Positions 25,736 to 34,679 of a stretch of 64,000 bases of DNA are shown here, piece after piece (the first letter of the stretch is position 1; each line of letters begins with the position of its first letter). Origin of the DNA: Candidatus Hydrogenedentota bacterium (GTDB lineage Bacteria > Hydrogenedentota > Hydrogenedentia > Hydrogenedentales > CAILVY01); assembly GCA_029565395.1 (NCBI GenBank), contig JAKQOG010000088.1, forward strand, positions 1 to 64,000. The letters run 5' to 3'. The notes beneath the pieces were generated by a model. It was not told the DNA's origin, did no database searches, and worked only from the letters and a program-made list of their open reading frames with translations. A program made the position numbers and the translations under genes.

Positions 25736-27946
25736 CTACCCTGCGGCGGCAGGAATGACTTCGGCGGATTGAACGGAGCGTTTGGAGACGCGGCGCAGAA
25801 ACTGAGAAACACGTTCGAAGACTTCTTCACGGCCCGCCCCGTTAATAATCCCGTGCCGGTTGCGTTCGAGGATGGTGAGTTCTTTGTGGCTGGAGGCGAT
25901 TTTTTCAAAGATCAGTTGAGCGCTCACCGGATTCACCGTGGGGTCTTTGGAGCCCTGCACAACGAGAGCAGGAATATTCACTTCCGGCAGCCGCTCATCC
26001 ATGACGTCCATGATATGGATCAATTCACTGACCCCGGTAAGCGGATTGCGGGTATAGTTGATATGCTTGTTTTCGGGATCGTTTTCCACATAGTCCCAGC
26101 CTTCCCTGCTTCGACCAATGCGTTTTAAAAGTGAATTGAGGGTTACGAGGGAGGGGGCGAGGCGCACACTGTAGTTTTGCAGTTTCAGAGGCGCGCAGAT
26201 GGAGAAGACGCCGGAAACATGCATGCCTTTTTGTGCGGCGGCGATCAGGGCCAGGCAGCCGCCGGTAGAAAAGCCTCCAAGAAAGATGTTTTCGGTTAAT
26301 GTTTTAATAACGGCATAGCCGCGATTGAATGATTCATACCAGTCTTTCCAGGAAACCTGAGCCAAGTCTTCCGGGGAGGTTCCGTGCCCTTTTAGCCGTA
26401 CGCCGTACACCGCATATCCGTGTTGATAGAGGTATTCGGCCAAGGCGCGTACTTCAAGAGGGGCGGCCATATAGCCGTGGGCCAGAACCACGCCTCCACG
26501 CATCCGCATGGGGCGCAGCAGGAAAGGTCTTCCCACATCGGGGCCTTTGCTCGATTTGGGGTCGTAAAATTTTGCGTATTCTTCTTCAAAACAGCGGATA
26601 TCCTCTTCCAGGAAGAAATCCCGCACCCACTTGGCCGCCAATAGGTGAGGAGTCCGTGCCGTGCGTTTGATCAGAACATTCAGTTCGGACAGAGGCTCGA
26701 TTTCATTTGCGATGACCTCGGTAAGTTCCCGTGCGCGTTTTGTTTGGAATGCCTCATCGCCGGATCGCGGATGCGGTATTTTGGTGAATTCATTTCCATT
26801 CCGCCGCAGGACGCCTTCCTGAATGCATAGTTTCAAGAAATTGTCCAATTTGCGCGCATCCTCCTCATACACCATGTCCCGAAAGGTGTTTTGAAGGACG
26901 GTATGCACCCGGTATTCCAGCCGCTTGAGTTCCTTTGCGCATAAAAAGACCCTGTCGCGGAAAGCGTGTTCGGTAAACGTGCGCGCGGGATAATAACGCA
27001 ACATGCCGGCGAACAAATGGTCGTAGTTGACCGTGGTGTGCTGGTAGATATCCTTCATGTAACGCAACATGAGCTTGCGCGCCGCATCATTGAACAGTGA
27101 GGCGGGATCCATTTCCAGGTCATGCATGTCATGGAGGCCGCACGCCATGATTTCGGCATATTCCGGCGCATTCAAGTAATCCGCCACATCTATGGGGTCG
27201 CCCAGGGTAACGTCAATATCCGTATCCTCGGAAAGAATGGTTCCCTCGACGGAGAGTTCTTCCAGGGCGCGTTTGCTCAGGTCTTGGGCAAAGCGCGTTC
27301 CCATGCGCAGCAGGATATTTTCATGGGCGCGCATGGGGAAATAGGTGATGTTTACGGGCACGATGACGGTTCGTTTTCCCACGATTTCTTCAGCGGAAGT
27401 CAGCCCGAACATCTCAAGCGCCTTGGGAAGCTCCTCCTTGTCCGGGCGTTCCAGGATGCATTGGATTTTATGCCGGTAAAATTCAGCGCGAAGCGCCAAT
27501 ACGGCCGCCCCTTTGTGCGGGGGGCGCCGCTGGCCGTTGTTGTACACCTGGAAGAGGCCTTTATGATCCACCACCTTCTTGTCTTTAATCATGGCGCCTT
27601 CCGGGAAAATAATCCAAGGATGGAGCCCGTTGAGGAGGGAACGGACGATGATTTTATCGCGGTCGGGGGCTTTAGTGGAGATCGAGCCGGTGGATTCCAT
27701 GAATTTACCAATGCGTCCCGTGAAAAGCTCTGCCGCCGCGAGACTCATCACTTCCCGCCCCGTATGCTTATAAATGACGTAAGGCAGCAGGAGGGTTTCC
27801 AGACGGGTAAAATGGTTCACGGTAAAAATGATGGCGGTATTGTCTTGAATGGCCGATGCATTATGCAGACGAACATCCGCCTTGATTATCTTCGAGGCAA
27901 GATCGAGCACCCATTTGGCCATCGATAACGAGAAGGTCGAAGGCAT
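25736..27946 (-). CDS. Fusion of lipid acyltransferase-like and alpha/beta hydrolase domains
   Basis: 736 residues. The N-terminal part (about 20-300) resembles PlsC-type glycerol-phosphate acyltransferases: NHFTRLE near 44 for motif I (with Glu in place of the usual Asp of HX4D), WIIFPEGAMIKDKK near 110 for motif III, and IVPVNITYFP. A middle helical region (about 300-470) is unassigned. The C-terminal part (about 480-720) is a monoacylglycerol-lipase or carboxylesterase fold: VLAHGYMAAP oxyanion hole, nucleophile GFSTGG near 555, acid residue in QGSKDPTVNP and His in NRHGIINGAG. An enzyme that both adds and removes acyl chains in one protein is unusual; it could remodel membrane lipids. It is the last gene of a two-gene operon with the PilZ protein, which lies 29 bases upstream. 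Confidence 0.82.
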   Translation of the reverse strand: MPSTFSLSMAKWVLDLASKIIKADVRLHNASAIQDNTAIIFTVNHFTRLETLLLPYVIYKHTGREVMSLAAAELFTGRIGKFMESTGSISTKAPDRDKIIVRSLLNGLHPWIIFPEGAMIKDKKVVDHKGLFQVYNNGQRRPPHKGAAVLALRAEFYRHKIQCILERPDKEELPKALEMFGLTSAEEIVGKRTVIVPVNITYFPMRAHENILLRMGTRFAQDLSKRALEELSVEGTILSEDTDIDVTLGDPIDVADYLNAPEYAEIMACGLHDMHDLEMDPASLFNDAARKLMLRYMKDIYQHTTVNYDHLFAGMLRYYPARTFTEHAFRDRVFLCAKELKRLEYRVHTVLQNTFRDMVYEEDARKLDNFLKLCIQEGVLRRNGNEFTKIPHPRSGDEAFQTKRARELTEVIANEIEPLSELNVLIKRTARTPHLLAAKWVRDFFLEEDIRCFEEEYAKFYDPKSSKGPDVGRPFLLRPMRMRGGVVLAHGYMAAPLEVRALAEYLYQHGYAVYGVRLKGHGTSPEDLAQVSWKDWYESFNRGYAVIKTLTENIFLGGFSTGGCLALIAAAQKGMHVSGVFSICAPLKLQNYSVRLAPSLVTLNSLLKRIGRSREGWDYVENDPENKHINYTRNPLTGVSELIHIMDVMDERLPEVNIPALVVQGSKDPTVNPVSAQLIFEKIASSHKELTILERNRHGIINGAGREEVFERVSQFLRRVSKRSVQSAEVIPAAAG

Positions 27947-27975
27947 AAAATACGCTGCCGCCTTTCCTTAATACT

Positions 27976-28344
27976 TCATTTCCTCGGATTTTGGAGCTTA
28001 TACTCCGTCTTTGCTGTTTTCGCGGCATTATACACCACAAGGCGTCGCAGGTGCTCTTCGCTCTCGGTGTCAATTTTGGTGAATTCGATGGCGACGCCAC
28101 TCTCACAGATGCGGGCCACCAAGCCTTCTGTGTTGATGGTGTGGAGTTCATCTCCTGCTTTTATGGAAAGGTGTACACGCACCCGATTGCCTACCGGTAG
28201 AGAACGCCATGTATCAAACAGCACCCCTTTCATGCTTACGTCCCGCGCGGAACCTTCAAGTAGTATCCCGCTGGATAATCGGACTTGCATCTCGGCTACA
28301 ATAGGGCTTCGGGTAGACTCACGCGCTTCGGTTTTTGTGGTCAT
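27976..28344 (-). CDS. PilZ-domain protein, predicted cyclic-di-GMP receptor
   Basis: 122 residues, essentially one PilZ domain. The RxxxR motif RESTR lies near residues 8-12 and DVSMKG (D/NxSxxG) near 40, the two pieces that hold cyclic-di-GMP. A beta-barrel follows, and a short basic tail KTEYKLQNPRK. It is the first gene before the acyltransferase-hydrolase fusion (gap 29 bp), so cyclic-di-GMP may control lipid remodelling; that link is inference. No diguanylate cyclase is visible in the window. Confidence 0.82.
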   Translation of the reverse strand: MTTKTEARESTRSPIVAEMQVRLSSGILLEGSARDVSMKGVLFDTWRSLPVGNRVRVHLSIKAGDELHTINTEGLVARICESGVAIEFTKIDTESEEHLRRLVVYNAAKTAKTEYKLQNPRK

Positions 28345-28786
28345 AGCATGCTACTCCCTCTGGGTTGCGCCTTACCCGCGGATTGCTTACTATGCCGTTG
28401 CGTCCAAACGGCCTTTGTTAATAGGATATCACAAAATTCGTCTTTTGGCTAGTAGGAGAGGAATCTACCAACAGGTCTTTAATAGGTCTTATGCCTTGGT
28501 TTTTGGGATTTTCGGTATTTGTATGACACCCTGGGGTGCATGACATAATGTGACATATGGCGGATTTTGACACGGCTAGAACCAATAAAATCAATTACTT
28601 ACAACATACTGGGAAAACTAGGCGGATGGGTGAACCGGGTATAGACAGCCCAAACGGCTAAGCAGATTTGGAATGATTTCGTATTCGGGCTTTTCTGCGG
28701 ATATTGACATCATTATATTATCATGATTGGCCCAAATAGGATCTCCGTGGCAACATAGTATAAAATGAGTTTGATGGAGTCCTGTC
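28345..28786. other. Intergenic region upstream of the sigma factor fusion
   Basis: No gene supported in 442 bp. It is AT-rich near 28540-28760. A short hairpin CACCC-TG-GGGTG lies at 28528-28539, and the ten bases AATGTGACAT at 28547-28556 recur at 32863-32872 in front of another gene. TATAAAAT occurs just before the start codon at 28787, but no convincing -35 partner. Confidence 0.4.
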
Positions 28787-31744
28787 ATGAGTCTATCGGA
28801 CCAGGAAGTGTTCATGCGCTGGGCGGGCCGAAGGGATGCGGAAGCATTCTCTGAACTGGTTCGCCGCTATGCGGGGATAGTCTTTGCCACATGCCGCAGG
28901 GTATTGCGCAATGAATCGGATGCGGAAGAGATCACGCAGGATTGTTTTGAGCAATTGGTTCTCTTCTCGGGAAAACCGCCCATCCATCCCGCAGCCTGGC
29001 TGCATGGCATGGCCACGAATAAATCGCTCATGCGCATGCGTGCGGAAGAACGCCGCCGCCGCCGTGAACAGGAGTATGCCGTTTTACGTGCCAACGCGCA
29101 TGAGGTTACCTGGAATGATATTGCCGGGTTCGTTGATGCGGCGATTCATGAACTCCCTGAGGCGGTGCGGGCGCCGGTGGTCATGCATTTCCTGGGAGGC
29201 AAGACACATGCGGCCATTGCCGAGGAGATGGGCATTCCCCGGCGCACGGTGAGTAATCGCATAGAACGGGGTGTTGAACTCCTTGGCGAGTCGTTGCGTC
29301 ATCGCGGGCTGACGTTAACGGGCGCCTCCCTGGGCGTGTTCCTCTTTACTCATTTGTCGGAAGCGGAAACATTGCCAGAAACCGTAACGGCTGCTCTGGA
29401 AAAACTTGCGTTGGCGCATGCAGCAGGATCACCTATTACCGCTTCCGGACTTTTGGGTGGTATTTTTGGGGCGAAGCAGGTAGCTGCAGCAACGCTTGTT
29501 GTGGTTGCGCTGGCTGCGGCAATTGGCATAAATAAAATCGCGTATGCGCCAAGATCCTCTGGCGATCCGGCAACACCGGCGGTTTCGCAGATGGAAGGTG
29601 AAAAAACGGAGGGTGACACAGAGTCATTTTCCAGCGCGGATGCAAATGCCTCTTCCCTTGTCGACCTTTTCCATACTAGTGCCGGCATCGCCGGGAATGT
29701 ACTTGATAAAACCATGATGTATCGTCCGGAACAACTGGCGGCCGTGCAGTTTTCCACGCCGGAGGAATGGGGGGACAATAATAAGGTGGGCGAGGCGATA
29801 GTAAAGGCGAAAGTGATTGAGGAGGCGAATAAACCATTGTCCGGCGTGCTGGTGGTTGCCAAAGGCGAGGGAATCGTGCGGACGGCTGTGTCGGATGAAA
29901 ATGGGCGATATCATATCGACAAATTGAAACCAGGTTCTTACGGCGTGCATGCGGAATGCCCCAGCGGTGCAATAGTGGGCGGCGACCATTCTGTTCAATC
30001 GCAGGATGTATCGGTGCAGCCGTTCGAGAATAAAACGAATGTGGATTTTTCATTTCGGTTTAATGGACTCACGATCACGGGCCATGTGAAAGATACGGCA
30101 GGCAAGCCTATTGAAGGGGCGGCCATTGAAGTGAAACGCAACCCGGAGTGGCTGGGCCAATACAATGACAGCTATATGGAGCCTCTTTTAGGGATCACCG
30201 ATTCAGAGGGTTTCTTTCAGATGACCGGATTAGCGCCGATGGACATACTCAGTGCCGGCAAATATCTTCATAATGGCGGCACGGAATCCGAAGTCATCTA
30301 TGGTCTTTATGCGCGCGCGAAAGGGTATGGGCCCGCTGGGATTGGTGTGGTGGCCATTTCAGAAAATCTGGAACGCCAAGCCGAAATTTGGCTGACAGAA
30401 TTGTTAAAGTTGCAAGAACGGTCGGGCGCCGGACGTCCTGAGGATATGGTAGTGAGAGCACCGGATGTTTTTCTCCCCCCCAGCACGGGCGACACAATCA
30501 CCGGCATCGATTTTGTGCTTGAATCTGGCGCGTTGGTTTCGGGGAGGGTGATAGATACACGAGGGGTGTCTGTGGCCGAGAAGCATCTTTCCATGGGCTT
30601 TGAACGGCGGCCCGAAACTCCGCAGGCCGTAAAATGCGTTCCCATTCAACCCAAAGGGGTGACTACGGATGCGGAAGGACGTTTTTCGTTTATTGATGTT
30701 GCGCCTCAAACATATGTGTTCAATGTGGGGCGGGAGCATGACTACCAACGCACTCGCAATGATCCGCTTCAGGTGAATGCGGGCGATCACATTGAGAATC
30801 TTCAACTGGTGGTGGAATCCCTTGCGGATCGCGGGCAAATAAGCGGGATGCTTGTTGATGCAGTAACGGGAAATCCCCTGCGGAACGCCTCCGTAAAGCT
30901 TAGCAAATTGGAATCCCCTATAGAAAAAAATCCGATCACCGGAGAGAAGGAGGTTGATGCGGAGCGCGGAACCTTTATCATCAGGAATATTACGCCGGGA
31001 ACCGCCATTCTTGAATCCTCCGCAGAAGGCTATTCGATGGTTGAGACCCCGGTGGAGATTATGGCCGGTGATAATCCTCCTATTACTGTTAAGTTGCCGC
31101 CCGGAGGGATTATCGAGGGAACCATTTCTTTCAATGGTGAGCCGATCAAAGGCAGTGTCTCCGCGCGGCGTGCGGATGGACAGGAATTGCTGATGGAGCA
31201 CAATTGGAACCGTTCGTATGTCACGATGGATACGGATCCCAGCGGGAATTTTTTCATCAAACGGCTTCCGGGGGCGCAGTATTATGTTCAGATGGACGCG
31301 GCGCCTTATGAAGACGCCAGCATTCATGTGACTTCGCTGGGCCAGGTTGGGGTGGTTGCGGGGCAAACCGCACGTCTTGATCTGAATGCCGTTTCGGGCA
31401 CGGCAACAATTCGCGGAACGTTTATTCCAAGTGATCTCCATAGAAAGGGCTTTATGGAGCTTTTGGCGGGGGAATGGCAGGGGTGCGATTGGGACAATCC
31501 TGATGAAAAATTACAGCACTGGCTCGCTATTCGCGCCAAAAGAGATGAGATTTCCAAGCGGGTGGAATTTGAGTTTTCCCAACTATTGCCGGGCACCTAT
31601 ACGCTCCACGCGGAATGTTATTACCGAAAGGATGAGCAGGAGGAGAGCTTAAGCGAACGGCCGCAAATCTGGCGGGTGATCAAGGTGCAGGAAGGCGCGG
31701 CATTGGAAATAATCCTGGAATTTCCCTCTTCCGAATTTGAATGA
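28787..31744 (+). CDS. ECF sigma factor fused to a transmembrane periplasmic carboxypeptidase-regulatory-like array
   Basis: 985 residues. The N-terminus is a sigma-70 ECF factor: region 2 about 5-75 (AFSELVRRYAGIVFATCRRVLR, ESDAEEITQDCFEQL), region 4 about 115-175 with the helix-turn-helix THAAIAEEMGIPRRTVSNRI. After a linker a single strong membrane helix (AAATLVVVALAAAIGINKI, about 228-250) leads to about 730 residues with at least five carboxypeptidase-regulatory-like beta-domains, each with the G..A..SDENGRYHIDKLKPGSY style of repeat. The sigma domain must therefore be cytoplasmic and the rest periplasmic, so no separate anti-sigma factor is expected; release would need proteolysis or conformational signalling. 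Related one-chain ECF fusions are known from Planctomycetes. The start has GGAG before it. It is followed by a small gene on the same strand. Confidence 0.85.
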   Translation: MSLSDQEVFMRWAGRRDAEAFSELVRRYAGIVFATCRRVLRNESDAEEITQDCFEQLVLFSGKPPIHPAAWLHGMATNKSLMRMRAEERRRRREQEYAVLRANAHEVTWNDIAGFVDAAIHELPEAVRAPVVMHFLGGKTHAAIAEEMGIPRRTVSNRIERGVELLGESLRHRGLTLTGASLGVFLFTHLSEAETLPETVTAALEKLALAHAAGSPITASGLLGGIFGAKQVAAATLVVVALAAAIGINKIAYAPRSSGDPATPAVSQMEGEKTEGDTESFSSADANASSLVDLFHTSAGIAGNVLDKTMMYRPEQLAAVQFSTPEEWGDNNKVGEAIVKAKVIEEANKPLSGVLVVAKGEGIVRTAVSDENGRYHIDKLKPGSYGVHAECPSGAIVGGDHSVQSQDVSVQPFENKTNVDFSFRFNGLTITGHVKDTAGKPIEGAAIEVKRNPEWLGQYNDSYMEPLLGITDSEGFFQMTGLAPMDILSAGKYLHNGGTESEVIYGLYARAKGYGPAGIGVVAISENLERQAEIWLTELLKLQERSGAGRPEDMVVRAPDVFLPPSTGDTITGIDFVLESGALVSGRVIDTRGVSVAEKHLSMGFERRPETPQAVKCVPIQPKGVTTDAEGRFSFIDVAPQTYVFNVGREHDYQRTRNDPLQVNAGDHIENLQLVVESLADRGQISGMLVDAVTGNPLRNASVKLSKLESPIEKNPITGEKEVDAERGTFIIRNITPGTAILESSAEGYSMVETPVEIMAGDNPPITVKLPPGGIIEGTISFNGEPIKGSVSARRADGQELLMEHNWNRSYVTMDTDPSGNFFIKRLPGAQYYVQMDAAPYEDASIHVTSLGQVGVVAGQTARLDLNAVSGTATIRGTFIPSDLHRKGFMELLAGEWQGCDWDNPDEKLQHWLAIRAKRDEISKRVEFEFSQLLPGTYTLHAECYYRKDEQEESLSERPQIWRVIKVQEGAALEIILEFPSSEFE

Positions 31745-31808
31745 CAGATGAAATTGAAAAATGCTAGAATAACTTTCGCTAGTACATCAGGCTGTCAGCA
31801 GGAGAGCG

Positions 31809-32009
31809 ATGAATATGCCTACGTATGATTATCACGCTATTCGCGCGGATGCAGACGCGGAGAAATCATTTGTGGGGGGCGTGGTGATAGCACGGGATCG
31901 TCATGATGCCAAGGCGAAATTACGGGAACACGGCTTGAAGGCGACTATGCTCAAGCAGGCCCATGGGGTTATGGCCGTGATCAAATGGCTGGATGCGGAT
32001 ATCCGCTGA
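31809..32009 (+). CDS. Small protein, possibly related to the N-terminus of T2SS/T4P GspF
   Basis: 66 residues. The opening MPTYDYHAIRADA and the later KAKLREHGLKA resemble the first repeat of GspF/PilC type II secretion proteins (Y-x-Y-x-A, then A-x-x-x-L-R-x-x-G-L), which is a cytoplasmic domain before the membrane helices. The membrane part is missing, so this is a stand-alone domain or a chance resemblance. AGGAG lies close before the ATG at 31809; the second ATG at 31815 has better spacing. The gene follows the sigma factor fusion by 64 bases and may be co-transcribed. Confidence 0.5.
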   Translation: MNMPTYDYHAIRADADAEKSFVGGVVIARDRHDAKAKLREHGLKATMLKQAHGVMAVIKWLDADIR

Positions 32010-32080
32010 GGGTATGGCTGAAATTTGGAAAAGACCTGTCGAATGCCTGATATAGTGTCAAGTCTTTATGTGAAAAACGG

Positions 32081-32791
32081 CTAAATCTTCGCCTTCAAGA
32101 GAACGCATTGCATGCCCTTAAAGGGCGCCCCCCCATTATGAAAAGTCATTCCGCCATAGGTGTAATTACTCATGGGCACATGGGTATGTCCAAAATAGAC
32201 TTGCTTGACGCCGTCATCATAACTATGCCCGATATCTTCCAGATAGGCGGAAATGCGTTTGGCAGTGCGCCGCCTGGGGAAAGCCAGGCGGGAGACAGTC
32301 ACATGCGCGCCAGTTTTAAGGAGTTCATCATAGACCCGGTTCCGGAGCGGGCCGCGCTTTTTGTGCCGATATAGCCGCCGCTCCCGATAGCGTTCTAGCT
32401 CTTCATGGGTCATTTTGCGCATGGCCACATCCCCATGCAGAAAAAGTGTGCTGCCTACGCGCAAGTAGTAGGGGTGCCAGGAAAGATTTGGGGTTTTCCG
32501 GGCCAGCTTATCCAAGGCATCGACAAAGATCTTGGCATGATCATGATTGCCTAAGTTGATGTGGAAGTGACACTTAGAACAACGCTTGGACAATTCCCGC
32601 AGGAAGGAGATTGCGCGTTCCACCGTGGCTTCCACGGAGTCCAGTGACGTCCATTTAAAGTCGAACGTATCCCCATTAAAGACAAACAGATCTGCGGTTT
32701 TGGCGACGTCGTGGATGGTTTCGAGCAACTCATGCCATTGCGAACGGCGGCAAAACATATGCAGATCGGATACAACATAAGCCGATTTCAT
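32081..32791 (-). CDS. Calcineurin-like metallophosphoesterase (LpxH-like)
   Basis: 236 residues with the complete two-metal phosphoesterase set: VVSDLH, FNGDTFDF, INLGNHDHAK, LHGDVAM and FGHTHVPMSN. The size and the first motifs match UDP-diacylglucosamine hydrolase-type or YfcE-type enzymes, which work in the cytoplasm on lipids or nucleotides. No signal peptide is seen. The start at 32791 follows AAGGAAGG about 10 bases upstream; the longer in-frame start at 32872 would overlap the promoter region of the divergent activase gene. Confidence 0.75.
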   Translation of the reverse strand: MKSAYVVSDLHMFCRRSQWHELLETIHDVAKTADLFVFNGDTFDFKWTSLDSVEATVERAISFLRELSKRCSKCHFHINLGNHDHAKIFVDALDKLARKTPNLSWHPYYLRVGSTLFLHGDVAMRKMTHEELERYRERRLYRHKKRGPLRNRVYDELLKTGAHVTVSRLAFPRRRTAKRISAYLEDIGHSYDDGVKQVYFGHTHVPMSNYTYGGMTFHNGGAPFKGMQCVLLKAKI

Positions 32792-32892
32792 GCGGAAAGA
32801 ACCTTCCTTAGGGATTCGTGACTTACTAGAATACATGGTAATCATACCACATTTCGATACAAAATGTGACATCTTCTGGTAAGATAAAGACT

Positions 32893-33837
32893 ATGGCTGA
32901 CTTGGATGCTATTATCTTTAACGTACAGAAGTTCTCCACGGAGGACGGACCAGGCATCCGCACCACCGTTTTTTTTAAAGGATGCCCGATGCGTTGTCCG
33001 TGGTGCCATAATCCTGAATCGCAGCAGTTTAAGCCGGAGGTGGTGTGGCATGGGGGACGGTGTTTGGGGGACCACGGCTGCATAGAGGTATGCCCGGAAA
33101 ACGCCCTTTCGGCGGAGGCGGAGGGGATAGTGGTGGATCGAGGCCGGTGCAAGGGCTGTGCCAAGTGTGTGGCGTTTTGCCCTGCCTCGGCATTGGAGAT
33201 CCATGGCCGGCATATTGGTGTGGAGGAGCTTTTTGAACGGGTTGCCCGGGATGCCGTGTTTTACCGGAACTCAGGCGGGGGCGTGACATTGTCGGGCGGC
33301 GAGCCGCTGGCCCAGGCCAAGGCGGTATTGGCGTTTATGCGTTTGTTGCGGGGAGCAGGCATTCACACGGCGTTGGATACCTGCGGGGTGGCCTCTGAGA
33401 GTGTTTTGAAAGAGGCGTTGGAATGGGTGGATTTGGTGCTTTTGGATATCAAGACGGCGGATCTGGATAAACATCTGGCGTGGACGGGTGTGCCTTTTTC
33501 ACGGGTGGAGAAGGCGGCACAAATTATTGAGGAGTCCAGAGTGCCGGTTTGGGTACGCACGCCGGTTATTCCGGGGTATACGGCGGAAGAAAATCTCATC
33601 CGCGGAGTTGCGCGTTTTGTCGCCGAAACATTGCACCAGTGCGAGCGGCACGACCTGCTGGCGTTTTCCAATCTGTGCACCGCCAAATACAAGCAGCTTG
33701 GCATGTCTTTTGCCTTGTCGGGCGCCTCCTTGTTGGGCCCCGATGACATGATGCATTTGTGTGATGTAGCCCGGAATGCAGGCTCCCTGCATGTTCATTG
33801 GAGCGGCCCGATACGGCCTGCGGAGGTTTCAGTCTGA
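32893..33837 (+). CDS. Glycyl-radical enzyme activating protein (radical SAM, PflA type)
   Basis: 314 residues. The radical SAM motif is CPMRCPWCHNPE near residue 31, preceded by FNVQKFSTEDGPGIRTTVF, the typical start of pyruvate formate-lyase activase-like proteins. Two extra ferredoxin motifs (CLGDHGCIEVCPE and CKGCAKCVAFCPASA) insert as in the larger activases of the choline, benzylsuccinate or HPAD lyases. Then GGGVTLSGGEPL for S-adenosylmethionine binding. It makes the glycyl radical in a partner enzyme. No glycyl-radical enzyme gene is found in the window, so the target is elsewhere. The start at 32893 is chosen because the family sequence begins right there. It is coupled to the next gene by a one-base overlap. 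Confidence 0.85.
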   Translation: MADLDAIIFNVQKFSTEDGPGIRTTVFFKGCPMRCPWCHNPESQQFKPEVVWHGGRCLGDHGCIEVCPENALSAEAEGIVVDRGRCKGCAKCVAFCPASALEIHGRHIGVEELFERVARDAVFYRNSGGGVTLSGGEPLAQAKAVLAFMRLLRGAGIHTALDTCGVASESVLKEALEWVDLVLLDIKTADLDKHLAWTGVPFSRVEKAAQIIEESRVPVWVRTPVIPGYTAEENLIRGVARFVAETLHQCERHDLLAFSNLCTAKYKQLGMSFALSGASLLGPDDMMHLCDVARNAGSLHVHWSGPIRPAEVSV

Positions 33838-34646
33838 TGGGAATACATATTGAAGAGAAGTTGCATGCTGCATTGTCCGGAGACCGTACGCCAAAATTCC
33901 TTGCCACATTGGATGCTGCAGGCCGTCCGAACTGTGTGCCAGTCATAACCCTTACCCCCCATGGAGAAGACACGCTGATTTTTGGTGAATTTTTCATGAA
34001 TAAATCAAAAAAGAATCTGTTGGAAAATTCCAAGGTGGGCATTGCCGTAATCAATAGTGATTTTGTTGGGTGGAGCCTCAAAGGAGAGTTTCTGGGCTTT
34101 GAGACTACGGGGGAAAAAGTGGAACAAATAAATCATCTGCCGATGTTTCGGTACAATGCGTACACTTCAATCCGCGCCGCCGGAACTATTCGAATTACCG
34201 ATGTGTCGCCTTTGCCTGAACTCGGTAAGGTCCAACTATTAAGCGCCTTCGTGCGTGTTCGGGCCATTTCACCGTTCATTCGCGGAAGAAATGGGCAGCC
34301 GGCGTGTATGCCATTGCGGGTTCGGGAAAAGTTTATGCGATTGAATGCAGTGCGGGCCATGGCATTTCGGGCCGCGGATGGCGTTCCATGCGCATTTCCC
34401 GTGATGGCCTGTCTGGCGGCGGGCGCGAATCGGCTCGTGGTATCGGATTCCTTGTTTAAGAAGTACATGGGCGTGATTCCGGCGAACGCGGAGATGGCGG
34501 TTTCAATAATTACGATGGATCCGATTGCTTATCAGGTGAAGGGGCGCTTTGCCGGAGTTCACTTGGGCATGGGGGTGGTGGAACTTGAGGACTGTTACAG
34601 CGCGTCTCCTCCGTTGCTCGGAGAACGGCTGAATCCGGTTTCCTAG
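33837..34646 (+). CDS. Flavin-binding split-barrel (pyridoxamine phosphate oxidase-like) protein
   Basis: 269 residues. The N-terminal part shows the split-barrel flavin fold: KFLATLDAAGRPNCVPV, DTLIFGEFFMNKSKKNLLENSKVGIAVIN, and a second strand set. This family binds FMN or F420 and includes PNPOx-like and general stress proteins. Its ATG overlaps the activase stop codon by one base, and GGAGG about ten bases before supports it. A functional link with the activase, such as an electron donor for radical generation, is only a guess. The C-terminal third (MAVSIITMDPIAYQVKGRF) appears to be a second barrel. Confidence 0.65.
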   Translation: MGIHIEEKLHAALSGDRTPKFLATLDAAGRPNCVPVITLTPHGEDTLIFGEFFMNKSKKNLLENSKVGIAVINSDFVGWSLKGEFLGFETTGEKVEQINHLPMFRYNAYTSIRAAGTIRITDVSPLPELGKVQLLSAFVRVRAISPFIRGRNGQPACMPLRVREKFMRLNAVRAMAFRAADGVPCAFPVMACLAAGANRLVVSDSLFKKYMGVIPANAEMAVSIITMDPIAYQVKGRFAGVHLGMGVVELEDCYSASPPLLGERLNPVS

Positions 34647-34679
34647 AGGTTGATATATTGTTGAATAGGAGAATGATTC

